33,942 nt of DNA, taken from Acidobacteriota bacterium. GTDB taxonomy: Bacteria; Acidobacteriota; UBA6911; JACQTF01. A program made the translations under genes and the position numbers. Every line of letters starts with the position of its first letter. The first letter of the stretch is position 1. Under the pieces are notes generated by a model, which saw only the letters and a program-made list of their open reading frames with translations, was not told where the DNA came from and made no database searches. Shown here in pieces: positions 1 to 6,410 of this stretch. The DNA lies in NCBI GenBank assembly GCA_016210925.1, contig JACQTF010000154.1, forward strand, positions 1 through 33,942, read 5' to 3'.

Positions 1-125
1 CCGTGGACCAGCACGAAGCGGCGGCCCTGCCGCCAGAGCTCCGCCAGATCGTCGCAGATCGAGTCCCGATTCAAGCTCGATCCCCCGCCACATTTAATCA
101 CCCACAACTTGCGGTCGCTGGTCAT
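1..125 (-). CDS. lysZ: LysZ, [LysW]-aminoadipate kinase, N-terminal fragment
   Basis: Amino-acid kinase of the acetylglutamate kinase family. In the LysW pathway it phosphorylates the side-chain carboxylate of LysW-bound alpha-aminoadipate. Only the first 41 codons are present; the gene leaves the window at its 3' end. The N-terminal strand and glycine loop (VIKCGGGSSLN) are followed by a helix and the strand RRFVLVHG, as in NAGK/LysZ proteins. It follows lysY in the same direction, completing the order lysW-X-Y-Z. The chosen ATG (125) lies inside a GGTCATT-type heptamer repeat and has no obvious ribosome binding site. GTG or TTG codons a few residues later are alternatives. The assignment as LysZ rather than ArgB rests on the operon and the upstream lysine riboswitch. 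Confidence 0.85.
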   Translation of the reverse strand, partial: MTSDRKLWVIKCGGGSSLNRDSICDDLAELWRQGRRFVLVH

Positions 126-203
126 TGGTCGCTGGTCATTGGTCATTGGTCATTGGTCATTGGTCAAGTCCACGGTTGACCAATGACTGTTGACCATTGA
201 CTA
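117..203. repeat. GGTCATT heptamer repeat array with inverted half
   Basis: At least six tandem 7-nt units (GGTCATT with variants GGTCGCT and GGTCAAG) run from about 121 to 168. They are followed by complementary units (TTGACCA, ATGACTG, TTGACCA), so the array can fold into a hairpin. It fills the whole lysY-lysZ gap and overlaps the proposed lysZ start codon. Confidence 0.9.
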
Positions 204-205
204 AT

Positions 206-1258
206 TTAGATCGGGTGGAGGCCTGGAAACTCCAGACCTGTCCTCTCGTCCCACCCCATTCGCGCATTGAGAGCCTGGACCCCGTTGCCAGCGGCCCCCT
301 TCATCAAGTTGTCCAGGGCTCCCAGGACGACCAGGCGCCCCGACCGAGGGTCCAGCTCGAACCCCACATCGCAGAAGTTGGAGCCCGCGAGGATCTTCGG
401 CTCCGGGTACCGATAAATCCCCGCTTTGGATTTCGCCAGGCGCACGAAGAATTCTCCCCGGCAGGCCTCTCGGTAGATCTTCCAGAGGTCTTTCTCCGAG
501 AGGTCTTTCTTCAGAAAGACGTGGCTGGTGGTCAGGACTCCGCGTACCGCTTCGATGGCGGTGGCCGTGAAGTGAATGCGGGGAGGGGTGGAGCCGCATG
601 CCAATTCCTGCTCGATCTCTCCCGTGTGCCTGTGACCGGTGGGCGAGAAGGATCGGACCGCGCCGCTCCGCTCGGGATGGTGGGTGGCGAGGGAAGGCTT
701 GCCTCCCGCCGCCGAGGAGCCCACCTTGGCTTCCACGATCACCGAGTCCCGCCTGGCGACATCTTCCCGGAACAGGGGCCATAGGCTCAGAACGGCGCTG
801 GTGGCCAAACAGCCGGCGCCGGAGATGAATCGAGCCTCGCGAATTTGGGCCCGGTGCAGCTCCGGGATGCCGTAGACGAACTGGGCCAGGCGCTCCGGAT
901 CCGGATGTTCGACGCCGTACCACACGGGGTACGCCCGGGGGTCCTTCAAGCGAAAGTCGGCGGAGAGATCCACCAGGACCTCCGCCAGACCTTCCCAGCG
1001 GGAGAGGGATCCCATGGAATGGCCATGGGGCAGGCACAGGAAGAGGACGTGGCACGGGCGAAGATCGTCTTTGGAACAATAGGCAAGGTTCGTGCATCCG
1101 CGCAGGTTGGGGTGCAGGGTCGTGATGGGCTGGCCACGAAAGGTCTCCGAGCTCACCTGTTCCAACTGCACCCTGGGATGTCCCAGGAGCAGGCGGATCA
1201 ACTCGCCCCCAACGTATCCCGAGCCGCCAATGACGCTGGCTGTGATTCGATCCTTCAT
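206..1258 (-). CDS. lysY: LysY, [LysW]-aminoadipate 6-phosphate reductase (ArgC family)
   Basis: NADPH-dependent reductase that converts the acyl phosphate on LysW-aminoadipate to the semialdehyde; it is homologous to ArgC. The 350-residue product starts with a Rossmann glycine motif (VIGGSGYVGGE, about 9-19). It carries the catalytic cysteine in GAGCLAT (C150) and a histidine-rich substrate loop (GHRHTGEIEQE). Length is normal for the family. I place the start at ATG 1258, preceded by AGGTG, because homologues begin just before the Rossmann strand. An in-frame ATG at 1276 would add MRSRCG but lies inside the inverted repeat that separates lysX and lysY. The neighbours (lysW, lysX, lysZ) and the lysine riboswitch argue for lysine rather than arginine, although dual use is known for some archaeal homologues. 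Confidence 0.93.
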   Translation of the reverse strand: MKDRITASVIGGSGYVGGELIRLLLGHPRVQLEQVSSETFRGQPITTLHPNLRGCTNLAYCSKDDLRPCHVLFLCLPHGHSMGSLSRWEGLAEVLVDLSADFRLKDPRAYPVWYGVEHPDPERLAQFVYGIPELHRAQIREARFISGAGCLATSAVLSLWPLFREDVARRDSVIVEAKVGSSAAGGKPSLATHHPERSGAVRSFSPTGHRHTGEIEQELACGSTPPRIHFTATAIEAVRGVLTTSHVFLKKDLSEKDLWKIYREACRGEFFVRLAKSKAGIYRYPEPKILAGSNFCDVGFELDPRSGRLVVLGALDNLMKGAAGNGVQALNARMGWDERTGLEFPGLHPI

Positions 1259-1360
1259 CCCGCACCTACTTCGCATGAGCTCGTCCGGAGCTCAAGAATG
1301 AGACAAAACTTGAACCTTGCATCCCGTTTTGCCAGGAGCTTGCGACGAAGTAGGTGCGGG
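1259..1360. repeat. 15-bp perfect inverted repeat filling the lysX-lysY gap
   Basis: Arms CCCGCACCTACTTCG (1259-1273) and CGAAGTAGGTGCGGG (1346-1360) are perfectly complementary and enclose 72 nt. Inside there is a second small palindrome, TGAGCTC/GAGCTCA (1276-1282 and 1288-1294). The element ends exactly at the lysY start codon and one base before the lysX stop codon. The outer core (CGCACCTA/TAGGTGCG) recurs in the P2 arm of the lysine riboswitch. This suggests a mobile palindromic element or an RNA structure between the two genes. Confidence 0.85.
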
Positions 1361-1361
1361 G

Positions 1362-2234
1362 TCACGACCGCGCAGTCCTTCCGGCGGGGACGACGGCTCC
1401 CCTCCCGACGGCCAGCGTATGCTCGACGATCCGGTCCTGGATCTCCACGCCCGTCACGTCCAGGGAATTCCGAAATTCCATGGTGTAGTTGACCTCGTTC
1501 ACCAGGAGGCCTTGAGGCGCTTCCAACAAGTCGATGGCCAGGACCCCCCCGCCCACCGCCCGGGCCGCTGCCTGGGAGAGGGCGTGGATTTCCTCGGTCA
1601 CGGGACAGTGAGAAGCGGTCCCCCCTCGGGCCGTATTGGTGATCCAATGGTCCGAGCTGCGGTAGATGGCTGCGATGGTGGCGTCCCCCACCACAAAGGA
1701 GCGAATGTCCCGGCCGGGCTTGTGGATGTATTCCTGGATGTAGAAGATGTGATGATGATAACTGCCGAGCACCTGCTTGTGCTCCAGGACGGCCTCCGCC
1801 GCCTGGCGGTTGTCCACCCTGGCGAGCAGCCTTCCCCAGGACCCGACGGCAGGCTTCAGCACCGCCGGATAGCCCACCTGCTCGATGGCAGCCAGCGCCT
1901 CCAGGATGGAAAACGCCACCAGCGTGCGAGGGGTGGGCACCCCGTGACGGATCAAAGCCTGGGTGGTCAAGAACTTGTTGCCGCAAGTGTCCGCCACTTG
2001 ATAGGCGTTCACCGTAGGGATTCCCCAATCCTCGAAGATCTTCAGGGCGAACAGCGCCACCGAGTGATTGATGCATCTCTCAAGGATGACGTCGAACCGC
2101 GGCGGCGGCTGGTGCAAGTCGAAGAGAAGCTTCCGCGGGTCCAACACTTCATAGGGAATGCCCCGCTTCTGGAAAGCCTGGATCAATAGCTTTTCTTCCT
2201 TGCGGATGACGCTGGCCAAAATCCCGACTTTCAC
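1362..2234 (-). CDS. lysX: LysX, LysW-alpha-aminoadipate ligase (RimK-type ATP-grasp)
   Basis: ATP-grasp ligase that joins the alpha-amino group of alpha-aminoadipate to the C-terminal glutamate of LysW, protecting it for the next steps. At 290 residues it has family length. It shows the RimK-like pre-ATP-grasp domain, the ATP-binding strand [13 protein letters not shown], the phosphate-binding region [11 protein letters not shown], and the metal-binding end [13 protein letters not shown], very close to known LysX proteins. The start is GTG 2234 with AAGGAG five bases upstream. It lies 78 nt downstream of lysW, with a CAGTTTT hairpin array between, and is followed by the lysX-lysY inverted repeat. 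ArgX-type activity is possible in principle, but the riboswitch favours lysine. Confidence 0.95.
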   Translation of the reverse strand: MKVGILASVIRKEEKLLIQAFQKRGIPYEVLDPRKLLFDLHQPPPRFDVILERCINHSVALFALKIFEDWGIPTVNAYQVADTCGNKFLTTQALIRHGVPTPRTLVAFSILEALAAIEQVGYPAVLKPAVGSWGRLLARVDNRQAAEAVLEHKQVLGSYHHHIFYIQEYIHKPGRDIRSFVVGDATIAAIYRSSDHWITNTARGGTASHCPVTEEIHALSQAAARAVGGGVLAIDLLEAPQGLLVNEVNYTMEFRNSLDVTGVEIQDRIVEHTLAVGRGAVVPAGRTARS

Positions 2235-2248
2235 GTAGGCTCCTTGTT

Positions 2249-2312
2249 TAGTTCTCAGTTTTCAGTTTTCAGTTCAAACTGAGAACTGACGACTGAAAAC
2301 TGACAACTGTTC
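2249..2312. repeat. CAGTTTT heptamer array, hairpin-forming, between lysW and lysX
   Basis: Units CAGTTTT, CAGTTTT, CAGTTCA are followed after a short loop by complementary ACTGAGA/ACTGAAA units, giving a strong stem in either strand. It occupies almost the whole lysW-lysX spacer and ends against the lysW stop codon. It may act on mRNA processing or stability; that role is inference. Confidence 0.85.
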
Positions 2313-2474
2313 TTACTCGCCCCAGTCTTCTTCCACCTTGGGCGCCGGCTCAAAGGCCAGAGGATCCACCGTGATCACCTCCAGCTCGGTGCCGCAATCC
2401 ACGCAGTGCACCAGCTCGCCCACTTCCGGCGATTCCACCGCGACCTCGGCATCGCATTCGGGACAGTTGCCCAT
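2313..2474 (-). CDS. lysW: LysW, amino-group carrier protein
   Basis: Small acidic carrier of 53 residues to which alpha-aminoadipate and all later intermediates are attached through the C-terminal glutamate. Two zinc-knuckle pairs are visible, CPEC (4-7) and CVDC (24-27), and the protein ends in the diagnostic EDWGE tail. The start is ATG 2474 with AAAGGAG six bases upstream. It is the first gene of the operon, behind the lysine riboswitch and terminator. Acidic patches (ESPEVGE, VEEDWGE) fit docking to the basic surfaces of LysX/Y/Z. The combination of zinc ligands, tail and neighbours makes the call nearly certain. Confidence 0.97.
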   Translation of the reverse strand: MGNCPECDAEVAVESPEVGELVHCVDCGTELEVITVDPLAFEPAPKVEEDWGE

Positions 2475-2488
2475 TCTGAACTCCTTTT

Positions 2489-2564
2489 GTAGTTGTCAGT
2501 TTTCAGTTCTCAGTTTTCAGTTTTGGGTTTTAACTGACAACTGATAACTGACCACTGACCACTA
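2489..2564. repeat. CAGTTTT/ACTGACA heptamer array upstream of lysW
   Basis: Units CAGTTTT, CAGTTCT, CAGTTTT, CAGTTTT are followed by ACTGACA, ACTGATA, ACTGACC, ACTGACC. It is the same family as the array on the other side of lysW, so lysW is bracketed by two hairpin-forming repeats. It lies between the riboswitch terminator's T-run and the lysW ribosome binding site. Confidence 0.85.
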
Positions 2565-2605
2565 AAATAAAAAACCTGCTGGGTAGCTGAGTGTACCAGC
2601 AGGCT
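2565..2605 (-). terminator. Intrinsic terminator of the lysine riboswitch
   Basis: On the minus strand CCTGCTGG (2603-2596) pairs with CCAGCAGG (2582-2575) around a 13-nt loop, extendable by two pairs with one bulged base. TTTTTTATTTT follows immediately. It sits just downstream of the aptamer P1 helix and ahead of lysW, the expected place for a lysine-induced transcription terminator. Confidence 0.93.
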
Positions 2606-2612
2606 GGCTACG

Positions 2613-2844
2613 CGCGGGAGCGCTCCATCCTTTCCGGATGACAGTCTGCATGCTGTTCACATGCAGCCCAACAGAAGCGCCTCAAGGATGCGCCCTGTTT
2701 CGGCGATGGCACCTTTCGCCCCACACCTAACCTCTAGTCATTGGTCAACGGTCAATCGCCAAGAGTGAATTTCACGAATGACGAATGATCATTGACCAGA
2801 GGTTAGGTGCGGGGCTACTCTTTGACATCGCGCCTCTACCCACG
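2613..2844 (-). promoter_or_regulatory. Lysine riboswitch (L-box) controlling lysWXYZ
   Basis: Read on the minus strand, the conserved L-box blocks appear in order. GTAGAGGCGCGATG followed by AAGAGTA is the 5' side with the loop-E region. CGAAAGGTGCCATCGCCGAA is the core leading to P3. GGGCTG with CAGACTGTCAT forms P4. ATCC-GGAAA-GGAT is P5, ending in GGAGCGCTCCC. P1 can form between CGTGGG (2844-2839) and CCCGCG (2618-2613). The aptamer is about 232 nt, longer than the usual ~175, because P2 is extended (see 2718-2815). Lysine binding should favour the terminator at 2565-2605 and switch off lysWXYZ. Class assignment is by conserved motifs recalled from the family, not by a covariance-model search. 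Confidence 0.94.
2718..2815. repeat. Inverted repeat with heptamer units inserted in riboswitch P2
   Basis: The 18-nt arms 2718-2735 and 2798-2815 match in reverse complement at 17 positions, and the exception is a possible G-U pair in RNA. They enclose about 62 nt that carry GGTCAA/TTGACC/TGGTCA heptamer-like units. The arm core GCACCTAA resembles that of the lysX-lysY inverted repeat. It therefore extends the P2 helix without touching the conserved core. Confidence 0.8.
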
Positions 2845-2850
2845 AGCACC

Positions 2851-2879
2851 TTTTTAGCAACCTTGCAGAGGGGTGTCAA
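2851..2879 (-). promoter_or_regulatory. Sigma-70-type promoter of the lys operon
   Basis: TTGACA (2879-2874), a 17-nt spacer, and TAAAAA (2856-2851) in the minus direction. Transcription would start close to 2844, which is the predicted 5' end of the riboswitch P1 helix. The -35 box begins 13 nt after the stop codon of the upstream TPR gene. Confidence 0.8.
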
Positions 2880-2892
2880 GGGAAAAGGCTGT

Positions 2893-3957
2893 TTAGGGCG
2901 ATCGAAGCTCTTCTCGGGCGCGCTCGTAAAGCCGTTCGATTCCCGTCAACGTATTGTTATGCGTGGGCTTGTACAGGGCTTCCAGCTGAGTCCGTGCCTG
3001 TTTGGATGTGGGTCCGTTCAGAACGTACGCTTTTGCGAAGGCCGCCATGGCCGGCTCCCCCTGGCTCAACTGCCAGTAACAAAAGCCAAGCCGGAAGTAG
3101 GCGTGATCGTTGTGCTTGTCGTACTTGAGGGAGTTTTGAAACTGGGCCATGGCCTGTTGGAACTGGCTTCTCACGAAGGCCTCCTCCCCGAGCACGCGGT
3201 AGCAAAGGGCCCGTTGTTTGTCCCATTCCCCAGAGCCTTTGCCCGGGGTCTCCACGGCCTTCAGCGCCTGCCGGGCGTAGCGCGAAGCCTCCGGCAGATT
3301 ATTTTGGGTGGCATAGACTCGAACCAGTTCCATCAGCATCGGAAGATTGTCCGGATCATGCCGCAAGGTCTTGTTGGCCCACTCCACGAATTTCGGAGCG
3401 TTTCCAATGTCGTTATAGATCTTGGCCACGGAATACGCGGTGTCGGCATTGGGCATCTGGGCGTAAAGCTGCTGGGCGAACTCCACAAATTTCGCCTGGT
3501 TTCCCATCTTTTGGTACGCCTCGGTGGCTAGGCCAAGGAAAATGTCGTAGCTTTTCCCCTGGTAGAATTTCTTGCCCGCTTTTTGCAGGTCCGCATCCAG
3601 TCCCGCCGTAAAAGAAGCACCCAGTTGGAGAAACTTCTCGGATCCCCGTGCCACGGCCTGATGGTTCTGCTGCTTCCGGTAATCGGCAAGTGCCTGGATG
3701 TAGACGTTCAACACGTGGCTGCGGAGCATGTTCGAGGAGGAGGACTTCAGAAAGTTGGCCATGCGGGTCTCGCGCTGGGCCGGGTTCGATTCCTGTGTGG
3801 CACTTTGAAATTCGGCATACTCTTCTTGCGAGTAGTCTGCCTCATCTTGAAGGGCAGGGAAGGCGTGCGCCCCACTGCAGGCAAGGGCCAAGAGCAGGGC
3901 CGCCCAGCCGGCCGGCCTTCTGGACTGCCTCGGGTGACCGTTCTCAACTTCGACCAT
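2893..3957 (-). CDS. Secreted tetratricopeptide-repeat protein
   Basis: A 354-residue protein with an N-terminal basic stretch, a hydrophobic core (AALLLALAC) and likely cleavage after GAHA, about residue 32, pointing to the periplasm or outer membrane. The rest is helical with several TPR-like units; the clearest are near 175-205 (DTAYSVAKIYNDIGN), 205-240 (PDNLPMLMELVRVYATQNN) and 285-320 (AYFRLGFCYWQLSQGEPAM). TPR proteins are scaffolds for protein-protein contact; no enzymatic motif is seen. ATG 3957 has GGGAGGT at good spacing and a TATAAT-like box upstream. It is followed directly by the lys operon promoter, and I see no functional link to that operon. Confidence 0.85.
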   Translation of the reverse strand: MVEVENGHPRQSRRPAGWAALLLALACSGAHAFPALQDEADYSQEEYAEFQSATQESNPAQRETRMANFLKSSSSNMLRSHVLNVYIQALADYRKQQNHQAVARGSEKFLQLGASFTAGLDADLQKAGKKFYQGKSYDIFLGLATEAYQKMGNQAKFVEFAQQLYAQMPNADTAYSVAKIYNDIGNAPKFVEWANKTLRHDPDNLPMLMELVRVYATQNNLPEASRYARQALKAVETPGKGSGEWDKQRALCYRVLGEEAFVRSQFQQAMAQFQNSLKYDKHNDHAYFRLGFCYWQLSQGEPAMAAFAKAYVLNGPTSKQARTQLEALYKPTHNNTLTGIERLYERAREELRSP

Positions 3958-3983
3958 AAGATACCTCCCTTGTTGGGGAATCC

Positions 3984-4012
3984 ATTATACACCGGGTCGC
4001 GGGTGGAAAAAT
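3984..4012 (-). promoter_or_regulatory. Possible promoter of the TPR gene
   Basis: A perfect TATAAT (3989-3984, minus strand) lies 26 nt upstream of the ATG at 3957, which would give a short leader. The -35 region is poor (ATTTTT at 17-nt spacing), so only the -10 box is well supported. Confidence 0.4.
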
Positions 4013-4035
4013 CATTTTCAGGGGGTCTCTCCGGC

Positions 4036-6264
4036 TCAGAAATCGAATAGACGCGTGTATTTGACCAGCAAGGCCCGGTTCAGGATTCCGGGGACGCCTT
4101 CCAAGGTGTCGTAACGTTCATTGTAGACCACGAAAAGGCCCGTTCCCGAAGTCCGGATGAATCCCACTCGGATGTTGGATGTGAACAGGTGAAACCGGTC
4201 GTTGTACTGCAGCAGGGCCTGGACGAAGTGGCGAGGGCTAAACGAATAGTTAAAATTGATGCCCACCAGGTTGGTGACGAAATCTTCATGGGGAAGGTCC
4301 ACGTCGTTGCGATCGTACCGGACCGTGACCTTGAGTTTCGCCCCGTGGCGGAAACCGGTGTCGCTTTCCACCACCCGGCGCTTGCCGTCGTAGAAACCCT
4401 GGATCGAGTAAGTGCCGGCGAAGAAGACCCGGGCACTGGGATCGCTGATGTAGTTCAGAGTCCACTCGCCCCAACTGTATCGACCGGCCGGGAGCGTCAC
4501 CCCGGGAAACACCTGGAAGGGCAAGATCAGGCGTTCGAACTTTCGGTTGTGGGCCAGGCCAATCTCGCCGCCGTCCTGCAGACCCACTTCGAAATCGTAG
4601 TGCTGCATCTGGCTTTCCTTGAACCCGGCCAGGTTGTAATACGTGGTCCAGGACGTGTGGGGACGGAACTGGCGAATCCATCTGTTCTTGGGCTCAGCGT
4701 TGAACTGGACCTGCACCTGCGGCCGGCGGAACCCCCGCCGGGGAACGAAGCCCACTTCGGCGTTGAAGTTTTCCTGAACCTCGGTGTAGCCGGCCTTGAT
4801 GATCCACCTGTCGCCGGTATAGTCGGCGAAAAGGTTACCCGCCCAATCCCGATCGGGCCTTCCCGGGGTGGCGCTCCGTGCCAAAAAAGCGGAGATCATC
4901 CCGTCCTTGCGGACTTCCAGGCGGCCGTCCACCCCCCAGACCCGGTTGTGATCCCCCTCGCGATCGGTGGCTTGCCGGTTGACGAAAATGAATCCCATGT
5001 TGGAACGCTGCCCGAATTCATGCTTCAGGCGCCCCACGAGAAAATTGTTGGCGGGTGCCACGTCTTCCACCTCTTCCGTCTGCATGTCCAGGAAACCCAC
5101 CTGGGTGTGTCCCAGCTTTCCGGTCAGCCGCGTGCCGGCCTCAATGGGAATCCCGATGCCACCTGGCCCAATGCCGATGCGTCGGGAGAAAAAGATATCA
5201 GCCGTCTGTCCAACCCCGAATTGAAACAGCCCGGCGTTCTCGAGAAAAAATGGGCGCTTCTCAGGAAAAAACAGGTCGAATCGCGTGAGGTTCACCTGCT
5301 CTTCGTCCACTTCCACCTGAGCGAAGTCGGTATTGATGGTCCCATCCAGGGTCAAGTTGGGGGTCAGGCTGTACTTGATGTCGAGGCCCACGTCTCGTTT
5401 TGCCCGGGTTCTGGAAGAGGATGCGGTGTAGTCGGTTTGGAACCCCCCCAGCGCATAGGGGGTGAATTTCAAATTTCGAGGAGTGGAAAGAACCAATCCT
5501 TCCAGGCGGCCCGCCAGGGAGACTCGATAGATGTTGTAGGATCGTGGGATAGGCGCCCAAAAGGACTGTTCGTTCTTGCGGCGAACGTTGCGCATGAAGT
5601 TGACGCCCCACTGCGTCTTGGATGTGGTGTAGCGGAGCGTCTTGAAGGGAATTTCCACCTCTGCCTCCCAACCCCGGGAGGTCAGGGCCGCCCGCACGGT
5701 CCATGCGCCGTCCCAGTTCAGGTTGAACCCGCTGATGGTACCCCTCTGGCTGGTGGTCTGCTGGCGGCTGGGGCTGATGAAACCTCCCCCGCCACGACCC
5801 TCACCGGTGATCTGGCCGTCGTACTCCAGCCCCAGCGGATTCGTGCCGAACAGAAATGCGTTCTGGTCGTCGTCGTACGTGTCCAGGAGAATTAAGATGG
5901 AGTCGGTATCGTTCAGATCGCCGTCCCGCCGGCCCTGGGTCACCACAATTTGATCGGGCTGTGAGTCCCAGCAGATCACGCCGACATAAAGCTTGTCCTT
6001 CGTGAAGAGGATCCGGACCTCCGTCTTTTCCGTGGCGGGCTCTCCCTCGTTGGGCTGGTTTTGGGTGAAGCCGGTGGCCGGCTCTGCAGCCTGCCAGAAT
6101 TCTTCCTGGAGCCGGCCATCGAGCGTGATCTCCCCTGTCAGGGGAAAGGCCCGCATCGCCGGTTGGGAATTGACGGTATCCGGGGAGCCCGCGGCGAAGA
6201 GGTTTACGATGAAGCTCGCCAGCAGGATCGGGACGAAGCCAAAAGGTGGGGGTACCTGGACCAT
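4036..6264 (-). CDS. DUF5916 family outer-membrane protein with CBM9-like N-terminal domain
   Basis: About 742 residues. A hydrophobic signal segment (FVPILLASFIVNLFAAGS) is followed by a carbohydrate-binding-module-9-like domain (ITLDGRLQEEFWQAAEPATGF, then VRILFTKDKLYVGV and IDLDTYDD-like acidic loops). A long DUF5916 beta-rich region ends in alternating aromatic strands and the terminal residues LFDF, typical of an outer-membrane barrel end. Members are common in Acidobacteriota and Bacteroidota; the substrate is unknown. ATG 6264 has a weak ribosome binding site, and TTG 6270 two codons earlier is in frame, so the start is uncertain. It is separated from the upstream synthetase by a TTTCAGG repeat array. 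Confidence 0.85.
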   Translation of the reverse strand: MVQVPPPFGFVPILLASFIVNLFAAGSPDTVNSQPAMRAFPLTGEITLDGRLQEEFWQAAEPATGFTQNQPNEGEPATEKTEVRILFTKDKLYVGVICWDSQPDQIVVTQGRRDGDLNDTDSILILLDTYDDDQNAFLFGTNPLGLEYDGQITGEGRGGGGFISPSRQQTTSQRGTISGFNLNWDGAWTVRAALTSRGWEAEVEIPFKTLRYTTSKTQWGVNFMRNVRRKNEQSFWAPIPRSYNIYRVSLAGRLEGLVLSTPRNLKFTPYALGGFQTDYTASSSRTRAKRDVGLDIKYSLTPNLTLDGTINTDFAQVEVDEEQVNLTRFDLFFPEKRPFFLENAGLFQFGVGQTADIFFSRRIGIGPGGIGIPIEAGTRLTGKLGHTQVGFLDMQTEEVEDVAPANNFLVGRLKHEFGQRSNMGFIFVNRQATDREGDHNRVWGVDGRLEVRKDGMISAFLARSATPGRPDRDWAGNLFADYTGDRWIIKAGYTEVQENFNAEVGFVPRRGFRRPQVQVQFNAEPKNRWIRQFRPHTSWTTYYNLAGFKESQMQHYDFEVGLQDGGEIGLAHNRKFERLILPFQVFPGVTLPAGRYSWGEWTLNYISDPSARVFFAGTYSIQGFYDGKRRVVESDTGFRHGAKLKVTVRYDRNDVDLPHEDFVTNLVGINFNYSFSPRHFVQALLQYNDRFHLFTSNIRVGFIRTSGTGLFVVYNERYDTLEGVPGILNRALLVKYTRLFDF

Positions 6265-6299
6265 GGGCAAAAGGGGTACGTTCTTCGGGCAGTTGTTGT

Positions 6300-6410
6300 T
6301 TCAACCCGAAACCCTGGGCCTTGGGCCCAGCCTGAAACTCGGCGAATAAAAGCGTTTCAGGTCTTGAGTTTCGGAGTTTCAGGTTTCAGGTTTCCCAGTT
6401 TCAGGTTTCA
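6300..6410. repeat. TTTCAGG heptamer array at the 3' end of the acyl-CoA synthetase
   Basis: CTGAAAC units near 6330 face repeated TTTCAGG/TTTCGGAG/TTTCAAG units from 6353 to 6410, allowing a hairpin. A second small palindrome, TGGGCC/GGCCCA, lies near 6316-6330. The last unit (TTTCAAG) contains the stop codon of the gene on the minus strand (TCA, 6408-6410). Confidence 0.8.

Noticed and set aside
117-203. Possible CRISPR array
   Set aside because: Units are 7 nt, directly adjacent and partly inverted; there are no spacers and no cas genes.
206-2474. Arginine biosynthesis (argC-like and argB-like genes)
   Set aside because: lysW with the EDWGE tail, LysX, and an upstream lysine riboswitch point to the LysW lysine route; a second role in arginine cannot be fully excluded.
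4189-5895. Long plus-strand open frame of 568 codons
   Set aside because: It lies wholly antisense to the DUF5916 gene, has no domain logic or signal, and is explained by the codon bias of the real gene.
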